This document shows positions 33,114-43,650 of a stretch of 64,000 nt of DNA, piece after piece. The notes beneath the pieces are model-generated. The model saw only the letters and a program-made list of their open reading frames with translations, had not been told where the DNA came from and did not search any database. Numbering within the stretch: the stretch's first letter is position 1; each line of letters opens with the position of its first letter. Origin of the DNA: Fallopia convolvulus (lineage: Eukaryota; Streptophyta; Magnoliopsida; Caryophyllales; Polygonaceae); the NCBI GenBank assembly GCA_964016875.1, contig OZ024736.1, positions 36,550,707 to 36,614,706 on the forward strand, written 5' to 3'. Both the position numbers and the translations under genes were made by a program.

Positions 33114-33725
33114 CTAGACGGCGTAGTGTTTTATGTGGTCCTCGGGGTCGGCCGTGCCGTCGTGAAGTCCCATTTGCGGCCAATGGAAACCTTTGGGCAT
33201 GTGTGCCTCTTGGATCTCGGGTATGAAGGGATTCTTGTACCCACTCTCGACGGATGGGCGAGCAGACTTCGACTTTGACCTCGCCAGAGGGCGTGGCGCG
33301 CTTGCCGCCGTTTCGGACAACTCCATGTCACGCCTCTCTGCACGTCGCGAACGGGATCGCGAGATCTGCATCGGATCTCGGGAGGGTCTCTCCGTGGTAG
33401 ATCCGTTCGTGGGCGCCTCCTGCCCCGGCATATAGCCCGGGACATATGCGGGCACGTACTCGGAGTGAGGTTGCCCCTGGGAGGGGATCGGGACATATGG
33501 GGGAGCTTGGCCCTGTTGGTACTGCCCGTACCCCGGGTAGGGATACTGGTTGAAAGGAGCGCCACCCTGTTCATACCCCTGGAACGGGTATGGGTTTTGT
33601 GGAACGTTGTATGTCCAGCCTGGCGAGACCACAAAAGGGTATCCTGACGGACCTGTCGTCGTCCATGGAGGGGTCTCAGCCATATTGTCGAGATGTTGGG
33701 GGAAGAAATTGTTTGGACAAGCCAT
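33114..33725 (-). CDS. Gag N-terminal part of Tat-like element
   Basis: The minus-strand ORF begins at the first ATG after the PBS (M-A-C-P-N-N-F-F) and is rich in Pro, Tyr, Gln and Gly (repeats of the type Y-P-Y-P-G-Y-G-Q), then Arg/Ser-rich. It ends at an in-frame TAG after H-I-K-H-Y-A-V, directly followed in the same frame by M-N-V-N-S-Y-N-D. A Trp codon (TGG) is the probable ancestor of this TAG. Gag forms the virus-like particle of the element. Confidence 0.85.
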   Translation of the reverse strand: MACPNNFFPQHLDNMAETPPWTTTGPSGYPFVVSPGWTYNVPQNPYPFQGYEQGGAPFNQYPYPGYGQYQQGQAPPYVPIPSQGQPHSEYVPAYVPGYMPGQEAPTNGSTTERPSRDPMQISRSRSRRAERRDMELSETAASAPRPLARSKSKSARPSVESGYKNPFIPEIQEAHMPKGFHWPQMGLHDGTADPEDHIKHYAV

Positions 33726-33787
33726 GTTGAGGGGGTTTTAGGAATCAAGGTTTGCACTAAAATGGGAAGCTGCTTAGGATGAAGAGG

Positions 33788-33805
33788 TTCCCACAGACGG
33801 CGCCA
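33788..33805 (-). other. Primer binding site of the Tat-like element
   Basis: Read on the minus strand it is TGGCGCCGTCTGTGGGAA, one base inside the 5' LTR. This is a usual PBS form in plant Ty3/gypsy elements and fixes the element's orientation. Confidence 0.85.
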
Positions 33806-33806
33806 G

Positions 33807-34576
33807 TGATGAAACCCGAAATAACAGCTACGCTACGAGACAAGAAACAAGATTATTATATTTGAGTGCAAACACTTGCTCCTTTATTTATGATTTTTCC
33901 GTGGTAGCGAGGTTACAAACCTACGAGGTTGATGTACAACTTTGAGAATCACACCTAGACCTCCTACAAGGTTCCGAGATCGCACCTAAATGTTGCGAGG
34001 TCGATTCTAGGGCGAGGTAGATTTGAGGGTATGATGTAGAGAGTTTTGTGAGTTTCTGTAGTGAGGTTTTAGGCGTGAACGAGGTCCCTGCGCGACTTTG
34101 GGGTCTTTCTGTGGGTTTCTCCTATCTGTAGCGAGGTCTTTTGACGATGTTCCTATCACGTCGATCTTTAACAAGCAAGAGAGTTCTTGAGTTCAAGTGG
34201 TTTTTCGACCCCTTCTTCCTACGAGGTTCTTCTCTATTTATAGAGAATTGGGGGGCCGAGTTTAGGCCAATGTTCGATGTGGGATGCCCGAAATAAGGGT
34301 TTTTGATTGGTCCACGAGTGAGGTCACTTGTGATTGGTTTGGGAGTGAGGTTGCTGGTGATTGGTTCGGGAGTGAGGTCGCTTGTGATTGGTTCGAGCGG
34401 GCAGGTGTATTAGTAGAGTCGGTGACGAGGTCGAGACCTCGTCCCGGAATGTTGAGAGACCTCGCATCCGTCGGGAGTTTTGTTTTTAAATAATCGGGCA
34501 TGGACGTGGGTCCCTAAATTGCCTATGGGGGTCCCTCTGGGCCCACTTTTTGCTTTTACTGTTTTGGACATCATCA
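33807..34576 (-). repeat. 5' LTR of the Tat-like element
   Basis: This 770-bp LTR is next to the PBS. A minus-strand TATA box lies at plus-strand 34234-34243 (CTATTTATAG on the plus strand). A perfect 20-base palindrome (GACGAGGTC, GA, GACCTCGTC) occupies 34424-34443. CGAGGT-type hexamers are frequent throughout. Confidence 0.9.
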
Positions 34577-36325
34577 TGGATAATCCAATTCGTTCTAAGA
34601 AAGCCTTGGCATTGATCTACCGGGCTAAACAAGAGGTGATAACGATCCACAGACTTGCTTAAGAGTAGACACACCAACTGGGAATCTAATTCTAAGCAAA
34701 CCCTCATGTAACCCCGTTCCCAAGCCAAGCGAAGGCCTTGTAACGCGCCCTAAAGCTCAGCCATAGGACCATACAAGATCCAATATTATGAATCCATTGG
34801 CCATTAGCGTCTCTAATAACTCCTCCAACAGCCGCCGTACCATCCCGCCTAACCGAGCCATCTGTATTGACTTTAACAAACCCCTCAGGTGGCAACTCCC
34901 AGCGAATATACTCTTGAGATTTTCTTCTGTCATAATCTTCGTAAATTCTTGTGGCGGCAGAGTATTCAGAAACCTGTCCAAGGATGAAATCCACTCGGTT
35001 TTCCGAAAAAGACTCATTACGAAAAACACAATTATTACACCACTTCCAAAGCCACCAAAGCGACATAACAAAAATGCTCGACCACTCAGCACCACTTGCA
35101 TGCCTAAGTCGACAGGAAATATTGATACGAATCCAAAAGGCAAAATTAGACTCAAAAAATACTTCACTGGCAAGAGGAGGGTGAAGATCTTCCCAAAAAC
35201 GCGTCGTAATATTACAATCATGTAAAAGATGGATCAACGACTCCTCCTCGGTAGAACATATCGAGCAAAGAGTATTATGGGCGAAATGACGCCGGACCCG
35301 CTCTACATTAGTGAGGATCACGCCTTTAATAGCCATCCAAGCAAACAAATGGGTTCTTTCAGTAACGTGCGACTGCCAAAGTGATTGATAAATGACACGA
35401 TCAATACACGTGAAATTTCGATCATTTCTAACCACCTCGTAAGCTGACCCAACAGTGAAGGCACCAGAGGATGAAAATTTCCAACTGAGTGTGTCGATCA
35501 TGCTGCTATCATCCACCACAACAATATCATCCACCACAGCAATAGAAGCCAAACGTAATAGGTGTGAACAAGGAAAGAATTCAGTCAGCAATTGCCACCT
35601 CCAACCCAACCCCACTTCCCATATATCTCGAACAGTAGCTTGCAATACAGTCTGGGGAATCGGTTTTACAACAACTTCCAACAGTATACCATCACCCAAC
35701 CAATCGTCTAGCCAAAACCGAATAGTAAGGCCATTTCTGAGACACCAGCGTGTACCCGGCACAACCACTCAGTCGACTCCAACCTTAACACTCTTCCAAA
35801 TATGCGAGCTATTTGATCGTTCAACTAAGGAAGGTCGAACATACTTAGCCCGTAAAACATCAACCCAAAGTCTGTTATGCTCCGTAAGAAAACGCCACCC
35901 GAGTTTACTAACTAAAGCAACATTAAAATCATGCATGGAGCAAAAACCTAGGCCACCACAATTTTTTGGACGGCACACCTCTTCCCAACTCACCAAATGA
36001 ATGCGTCGTCGATTCTCATCACCACCCAAATGAAATTCCTAGTGATGGCATCAATCTTGGAACAAACCTCCGTTGGTAACATAACTATGGCCATGGAATA
36101 GACCGGGATTGAGGAGAGAACGGATTTTCCAAGAGTAACTCGGCCAGCCATACTTAGAAAACGCCCCTGCCAACCTCGGATTTTGGCGTTAATCTTCTCA
36201 ATAAGCGGAGCAAAAGTTTCATTTTTAACATGATCATGAAAAATTGGCATGCTAAGGTATTTCCCCAAATCTCGAGTGACCATAAAACCACTTTCATTTT
36301 TAACTTGATCATGTAAATCCCGTAT

Positions 36326-37203
36326 TACACCTTTAGTGTTTCACTTTTATTTTCTATTTATATTTTAAATATTAAAATTTTTAAAAATTATATATTATAA
36401 ATAACTATATACATATTTTTACAAATTTTTAGATTAAAAATCATAGCATACAAATTTCTAAAATTAAAAGAGTAATATTTTGTAAGAATGTTATCCTTTT
36501 AATTAAAAAAATTGTATAATATAAATAAAATTTTGTACATATATGTATATAACTGTTTAAAAAATAAATATAATTTTTAATTTTTTTTAACCTTAATATA
36601 ATATTTAAAAATTCAAATGGTATATGAAAGTTGAACATCGAAGTGGAATAAGAGTATTTGCATCGATCCTACGATGCACGTCTCGGCCACATATGGATTC
36701 AATAATTCTTGTACAAATATATTAAAAGCAAAGAGAAAATCCTTCTTTTTTTTGTGCTTTTCATTAGGTAATTGCAGAGAGTATCTCACAAAGTTGTGGA
36801 AAATAAAATTAAAATGCATACTATATAATGTAAGAAGTTATTTTACTCATTGTCATATAATTTTGAGTTGATTTCTTATTAAACTTGTATATTAGTTGAT
36901 TATTGCACGCCTCTAAAATTATCAGTCCATCCAACTTTATTAATAATTTAATCTTTTTTTTCATATTCTTTTAATGTTTTGCATTTTTATACGGAGAATA
37001 TAGTTACAAAATCTCAATTTAAACGTACAAATTATAATGTTTTAAACTTTTAATTGAAGCTGTCAAATTTCAGCCAAAAAAAGTTGAAGCCGTCAAATTA
37101 ATCAATTTACAATTAGGAAGTAGTTATTAGTTATCACGACGGGTTGGACAATACGTACACAAATATGTATATTCCGCTTCCAACGTTTGATAGAAGCAAA
37201 TTA
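36326..37203. other. Unit 2 spacer, left part
   Basis: From about 36386 it matches 10190-11030 of unit 1 with small differences. The first 60 bases, with 22196-22211 on the other side of the LINE, are sequence that unit 1 lacks. AT-rich; no gene is seen. Confidence 0.65.
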
Positions 37204-38925
37204 TCTATCTATATATAACTATATATTAAAGATGTCTTTTTTTGAGCCATCAAAAAGATTCTGATCCCACCCCATATTTAAAAAAAAAATCTTATTTTTC
37301 ATTCTCATTATTTATTTTTTTTATTTTTTTTTATTTCTATCTTATTCCAATAATCTTTATGACCATACAATCAAAAATATTGTATCTCAAATCTGATATC
37401 TATCTACTATCTATCTTTTATAGATGTTTTTCTTATTTTTTTAGTAAAAATCCATCAAAATCTTATAAGATCAGAAAATCTATCTATAATCTATTACTAA
37501 TAACTAAAGCCGAAGCAATTTCTGCCACCACATTGCGCCACATCACCCCTTTATTAAAATAATAATTTTAAATACTTAATTATGCAAAAAAAATTATCTC
37601 CAAATAAACATAAATATAAAATAATATTTGTAAAAAATATGCATAAAGATAAAATATTGTTAGTAGATTTGACCAATATAGATAAAAAAGGACATTACAT
37701 TTACTATATTTATAAAAGATAAATTAAAATAAAGATAAGAAAAAATATGTACACGTGAACACAAATATATCTTTGAAATAAAAATAGCCATATAAATGAT
37801 AATATCTTAAAAAATATAGATTATGTGTAATTTTAAATAATTAATATTTTTAAATAAAGATAAAGTATATCTGCCACAATATTGTGTCACATCACATTAT
37901 ATTAAAATAACTATTTAAAATAGTGATTTAAAAATATATCAAAAATAATTTTTTTTTTAATTTTTGATAACTTGATCAATATAGATAAAATATTTTAGGA
38001 CTACAATCTTATCCTATTATATGTAAAGTATATATAGATAAAGAAATATTTCTATCTTATCATTTATGCCAATAATAATGAAATATATGTTTTTTTTTAT
38101 TTTTTACTTATATTCGCAATCAAATATATTAATTTTTATTACCAAAAAAATATATTAATTTTTACACCATTTTTATGTAATATTTTATTCTTATAAGATA
38201 AGAATATAAAAGTATTATTTTGAATTGATTTTTTTTAATTTTTAAATTTTTTATTTTTCTTCTATTTTAACATAAGAATATAAAATTTATTAATTTAATT
38301 TATCATTTTGTTATAATAAAGCTATTTAATTGTGAGAATTATAATTAGTTCTATCCTAAAATTGTAACATCTCCCAAATGGTAATTTTGTTTTCAACAAA
38401 TAATTTTGAGTAATTTTAAAGATGTGGATGTAAAAAAAATTCTCAAATTTAATTTTTTAACTTTTTAATTTTACTAAATTCAATCATGTATATTTTTCGT
38501 AATTTTTAAATTTTTTATTTATCTTCTTTCATAACATAAGAATATAAATTTATTATTTTATTAATAGAGCTATTGAATTACGATAATTACATTACAAAGC
38601 ATTTTAATGGAAAAGGTAAATTAATTAGATTTATTTTTTAGTTTTAACATTTCTCAAATAATATTGTTTATATTCGACAAAAGAAATTTGAGTAATTTTT
38701 ATAGATGATGTTATATTTTTTTTTTAAGATACTAAATCTAATTATTTATGTTAATTTTTAATACAAATAATTAAAGTTCATTCAAAAAATAACTAAAGTT
38801 GAACTATTTAAAGCCAATAGAATAAATCTACTCACACCTTATATTTTAAAAAAATATTTTTTTATTCATATTAATGTAATATTTAATTATCTTCTATCCA
38901 CACAATATAGATAAAATATATTACA

Positions 38926-41313
38926 TCTATCTATTTATATATATTAAATCTAAACCTTTTCGATCCACCACATTAAATCTGGCTCCAACTCCACCATATA
39001 TTTAATAAAAATTAAATTAAATTTTTATTAATTTTTATTTTTCAATTAAATTCCTCTTTATTTATTTCTATGAAAATAAATTTTAATTCAATTTTTTTTA
39101 AAAATAATGTTAATTATTTTATCTTTTGAAGTCACCACATTAAATCTAGACCCACCTTTTATTTAAAAAAATAAATTTTTTATTCATATTTTCAATTAAA
39201 TTCCTTTCTATCTATTTATTAAAAAAATTTAATTCAAAATTTAAATAAAAATAATGAAAATTATCTATCTTTATTCTTTTATTTAGTTATGTAAAAGATT
39301 TATCTTAAATCAAATTTTGATAATAAAAAAATAAAAAAATTCATAAGATAACTTTTATACTAGAATTTTTTGTAATATATTTTTAATTTTAAGTTTTTTA
39401 TATTAAATTCTTATCCACAAGTATGAAAAATACAAAATAGTAATTTAATATTCCAAATATCCTTTTTTTTAATTTAATGCCCCATTTAAATTAATTTTAA
39501 CATCTCTAAATGAATTTTTATATCCATGAGTATGAAATATGGACCATATTTTAAATTGAAATTTTTCAATACTGAATTTTCTGATTCTCTTATATTAAAT
39601 TTCAATTCAAAAGTATAATAATTTTTGTAATTAGTATGAGTCACATTTTTAATCATATATTTTATATTAATTATCAGATTTTTATTCATATATTTTTATA
39701 TCAATTTTCAGTTTTATATTAACTTTCAATTAAAATTTATAATAATTTTCATTATTAATTTTCTACATATAAGAATGATAACTTTTAAAATTTTCATCTA
39801 TAAATATGTTGTGTTTTATAATTTTTTTATTTATAAATATGATAGTTAAATGCAATATTGTCATCAAATTTTAATGTCTCAATCACCATATTATGATAAC
39901 TAGAGCTGTCAAAAGCTGACCTAACCCGCAAACCCGACCCGAACCGCCCAATAATTTAGGGTCAAGACACGAAAATTTGAATCCGAAACCCGAAATAGAC
40001 CGAAAAAATAGAACCCGAAACACATTGGATTAAAACCCGAAACCCATTTGGTTGACCGATTTAGTATATTTATAAAATTTATTTTGAAACTTATAATATA
40101 ATTTATTATTAAAATATATAAAAATAATATATTATAAATAAATATTATTATTTAATTACAAATTGATTTAATAATCTTAAAAAAAAAAATTTTATAAATT
40201 TATTTATTTATAATATATTATATTCAATCGGGTTGGGTTGTAGCGAAAACCCGCTACAACCCAACCCGATTGACCCGTAACCCATTACGAAACCGAACCC
40301 GATTTAAATCGAACCCAAAATGACAACTCATTAATTCATATGAACCATATTTTGAATTACAGATTTTTAATTTTCGGACTCATTTATATTAACTTTGTAC
40401 CCGTAAATATGATGTTCTTTTTAACTATTATGGACAATATTTTTAGTAACAACTTTTAATATTAATTATTGAATTTTTATATTAATTTTCTTTCTATAAT
40501 CATGACAATGTTTTTAATTAGTATGAACCTTATTTTTAATCACAATTTTTTAAATTAGTTTTAGAATTTTTTATATTAAATTTCGATAAATTAAAACTTT
40601 AAAAATTTCATCCATAATTATCTTGAGTTCTTATGCTAATATTATATCTATAAATATGAAAATTAAAGGTTATATTATTTTTAAATTTTAATATCTCAAT
40701 CACCATATACGTAGTCATAAATTTTTTTAATATTTATTTTCTATTCCACAAGTATGACAAGGTTTTTAATTAATAGGATTAATATTCTTGGATTTTTGGA
40801 ATTTTTTTAATTTTCTATTTAAATGTATGATAACTTTTTCAAATTTTCTATATATAAGTATCTTGATTTTTTAGAATACAGATCCCTAAATAAAATTAAT
40901 GATTCCTTAATGTTAAATTAATTAGCCAGATTTGTTCGTTCAAATTTTGGCTCGGTCATTTCGGGTTAGGAGCGAGTAAAAATTCATGTTATTAAAATTT
41001 TCGGGTTGATTAGATCAATCATTTGTACTTTTCTTACGGGTTTAGGTCGGTCCAATGAGTCAAAATAATTAAATTTTTAGTTATTATGAAAATGATTTTA
41101 CAAGTAAATAATACTTTTAATGACAAAATATTATTTAATATATTTTTTAATTAAATATATTATAATAATTAAAAAATTATATATTCAGTTATTGGTTTCA
41201 TTATTTTTATTATTATTTTTTCACTAAATAAATTATAATTCATATATCATATGTAAATCAATATATTATAATTTTCTTAAAAAGCCCCCGGGCAAGGCCC
41301 GGGTCATAACTAG
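38926..41313. mobile_element. Inner Helitron (about 2.4 kb) nested in the outer one
   Basis: A second Helitron-type start (TCTATCTATTTATATATA after A, 38926) and a textbook 3' end pair up inside the nest. The 3' end is a GC-rich hairpin (CCCGGGCAAGGCCCGGG, about 41287-41303), then TCATAACTAG, followed by T at 41314. The 3' end is firm; the choice of 5' partner is tentative because several similar starts exist. Confidence 0.6.
40224..40273. repeat. Perfect 22-bp inverted repeat (hairpin) in the Helitron
   Basis: Arms 40224-40245 and 40252-40273 pair without mismatch around a 6-base AAAACC loop. They are GC-richer than the surrounding AT-rich DNA and lie among AACCCGA-type short motifs (39915-40050 and 40255-40320). 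Confidence 0.9.
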
Positions 41314-41340
41314 TTATTAATTAAAGCTATACCGTTTCGA

Positions 41341-41800
41341 GCCACCACGTAAATTCTGGCCCCACCATAAATTTAAAAACTAATTTTTATTTATATTGAT
41401 TTAGTTTTTTCATTGACATTCTTTTATATCTATTTATGTGAAAAAAAAATTTAATCACTAACGAAAAATATTCTATCTTTATCTTTTTATCTAATTATGT
41501 AAAAGATTTATCTTAAATCAATTTTTGATAAAAAATTTCAATATCTAGATAATTGGTTGCCTAAATTTTGAGCCACCAAGTTAATTTTGGCGCCACCTTA
41601 CATTTAAAACTAATTTTTATATATATTAATTAATTCTATCTCATTAAAAAAATTCTATCTATTTATGTGAAAATTAATTTTTAAAGTCAAAATTTAATTA
41701 AAAATAACAAAAATTATTCTATCTTTATCTTTTTATCTATTTATGTAAAAATTTTATCTTAAATCAATCTTTGATAAAAAAAATTAGTATCTAGATAATT
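41341..41800. repeat. Two diverged direct repeats of about 231-246 bp in the Helitron
   Basis: The series GCCACCA...GGC-CCACC, TATCTATTTATGTGAAAA, TTATCTTAAATCAAT, then TATCTAGATAATT occurs at 41341-41555 and again at 41572-41801. Related, more decayed units start near 38960 and 39131. They may be successive insertions of one family rather than a true tandem array. Confidence 0.6.
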
Positions 41801-42023
41801 AATTAACTAAATTGAATTTGAAAAAAATTATATTAATTTTCTTAATAATATATCATTCTTAACATTAAATTTAATCATTTATATTGATTAAAAAATTATA
41901 CATTGTACGAGCAATAAATCAATGATATTAAAGTTTATATTTATTTTTATTTATTAATATCCTATTTATAATGTCTATAAGATACTGAATCGTAGTCGTA
42001 CATGGTACGACGGGTACAACTAG

Positions 42024-43650
42024 TATTTATTAAAAACTATATTTATTTCCAACGTTTGGACAAGTTCTTGTAAAATATTACAAGATCAATGGGTTATTGT
42101 TCGTAAGGATGCGTTTCATGTATTCAAAGGACTTATACTAAAAAACGCGGAGAAATGTTATCCATTAAATGAGATACATCTACGGATCGATACGTTATTG
42201 TTGATTTTATTTTAAATAAATAGCAAAAACATAAACGATGGCATATTTGTAAATATGTCAAAATACCTACCCTGACCTAATTTACCAAAAACACCATCAC
42301 TCTACTCTCTCTCTCTCTCGTTCAACAACAACTTGATCTCGTTCAAACAAAAATTTCACTCCCTCATTTGATCAATTGCTCCTCCATGTTTCAATAATTG
42401 TTAGGGAAATCTTCCATTTATAATACAAGCTTCACAATGCCTCCCAAAACCAAAGGTAAATTCGAAACACTAAAATCTCAATGTTGAACATCTAAAAGCT
42501 ATTGGGATTATTTCTGTTCGAATCTAATAGCTATTGGGATTTTAGACCAAAATTGTTGATTCAGAGCGCTGGTGGATCGGTGGATTTAGGGTATGGTCTA
42601 TTGGGGTTTATTCTCATGAACACTGGTGCATGTTGACTGTTTGAGTGATGCCTTGTTTTTTTTTTTTTTTAATTTGGTAAGATTTAAGGTAGCTCAAGTA
42701 TTACTTGGATTAGCCTAGAGCACCCGTAAACGGGTGAGAACTGGTTTACTAACCAACTCTAAGAAAGAAAGGCAAATCACCGCCCTAGACGCTTGAATCC
42801 GAGACCTCTTGCACATTGGCAAGAGGCTCAACCGTTAAGTCATGAGCACTTGCTCTTCTTTTTTCTTTTCTAGTTTGTGTTTAGATTGCAAACCATATAT
42901 ATTTCTTTCATTTTATGCCATCAATGGGGTATTTGCTTGATTCAAAAATCAGGTTTTATACAAATGAAACTATAGATCTATGTGAGCGGGTAGAAATTAA
43001 CCATCATTATGATTTTTTTATCAACCGCCATAAAGGTATTTTACTTATTACGCTTTTATTATATTTTTGTATTTTCTTATAAAATTAAATATGGTGGTTG
43101 TGTGACATAATGGAAGATTTTATCTTAATGAAAAGATAGAACTTTTGCTTGGAGTGGGGATCAAGATATCGCTTTCTTGGGTTTTAGAGGCATTGGGCCG
43201 ACCCTAAGGGAGATGATTTTTGGCCCCCCATTCCCTCTGATCTCTTTCATTATAAATACACGTCTTCGCCGTGTATGAAGAACATATATGAAAACACACA
43301 TTGAGAGTTTGAAGAGGCTAATATTCGCTTAGCTTATTTGTTCAAGGAGACTCATACTCGCTGTGTCCATTGTTTTGCAAGTTCTAGGTTGAAGATGAAG
43401 TTGGAGCGGAAGGTGAAGAAGAGAGATAAAAGGAGTAATCAATTAGTGTATGAAAAGTGGAATTTTTGTACACTAATTAACAAGATCGGTGGATTCGGCC
43501 GTCGTGGATAGAAACTAGAAACCGTGCATTTGAGTGATAGTTGTTTTGTTTGTTGTGTATTTAAATTTTAATGTTCTTATCTTACCAAACACAGAAAGAA
43601 TATGGGGTAATATTTTGAGCCACCTATTTGAATGATTCTAACTCCGCCAC
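42024..43650. other. Unit 2 spacer, right part
   Basis: It matches 11031-12655 of unit 1 closely, including the CT microsatellite (about 42301-42320), the SINE (42656-42850) and the unidentified exon-like pieces. No complete gene is seen. Confidence 0.65.
42656..42850 (-). mobile_element. tRNA-derived SINE, unit 2 copy
   Basis: Same element and same position as 11671-11868. The B-box region here has GGTCTCGGATTCAAGCGTC and is more decayed. The T-run at 42656-42670 is its A-tail. Confidence 0.62.

Larger units (their letters stand above)
22474..34576 (-). mobile_element. Tat-like Ty3/gypsy LTR retrotransposon (12.1 kb), minus strand
   Basis: This element is structurally complete, with TGATGA...TCATCA LTRs (22474-23242 and 33807-34576) and the target duplication TGGAT (22469-22473 and 34577-34581) in a LINE RNase H region. 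Gag, protease, RT, a double RNase H region and integrase run on the minus strand from the right LTR. Between pol and the 3' LTR lies an oppositely oriented spliced gene, as known from Grande and other Tat-lineage elements. LTRs differ at roughly 14 of 770 positions (my count by eye), indicating a fairly recent insertion. It has an in-frame stop in gag and a stop plus frameshift between RT and RNase H, so it is probably not autonomous. Confidence 0.93.
22227..36310 (-). mobile_element. 5'-truncated L1-type LINE, split by a gypsy element
   Basis: The LINE lies on the minus strand in two parts, 36310-34577 and 22473-22227. A target repeat of about 14 bp (ATGTAAATCCCNTAT) flanks it at 22212-22226 and 36311-36325, and a T-run at 22226-22234 is its poly(A) end. 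The 5' part reads the post-RT region (K-I-R-G-W-Q-G-R, L-S-M-A-G-R-V-T-L), a zf-RVT domain (W-M-A-I-K-G, C-S-I-C) and the start of RNase H (V-K-V-N-T-D-G-S-V). The 3' part completes RNase H on the other side of the gypsy insert (H-I-F-R-E-A-N-A-V-A-D-Y-L-A). A stop near 35769 breaks the frame. ORF1 and most of RT are missing. Confidence 0.88.
37204..42023. mobile_element. Helitron nest (4,820 bp), non-autonomous, AT-rich
   Basis: The insert starts TCTATCTATATATAACTA after an A and ends ACAACTAG before a T. A short hairpin (CGTACATGGTACG) lies about 10 bases before the end. These are Helitron rules: 5' TC, 3' CTAG, insertion between A and T, no target duplication. Unit 1 shows the same flanks joined at 11030/11031, so the limits are exact. 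There is no ORF of note and no Rep/helicase sequence, so it is non-autonomous. Other Helitron termini inside (starts at 37479 and 38926, an end at 41313) show nested copies. Confidence 0.88.

Noticed and set aside
38000..40900. Possible matrix-attachment or origin region because of extreme AT content
   Set aside because: AT-richness is a general property of this Helitron nest, and no specific motif beyond composition was found.
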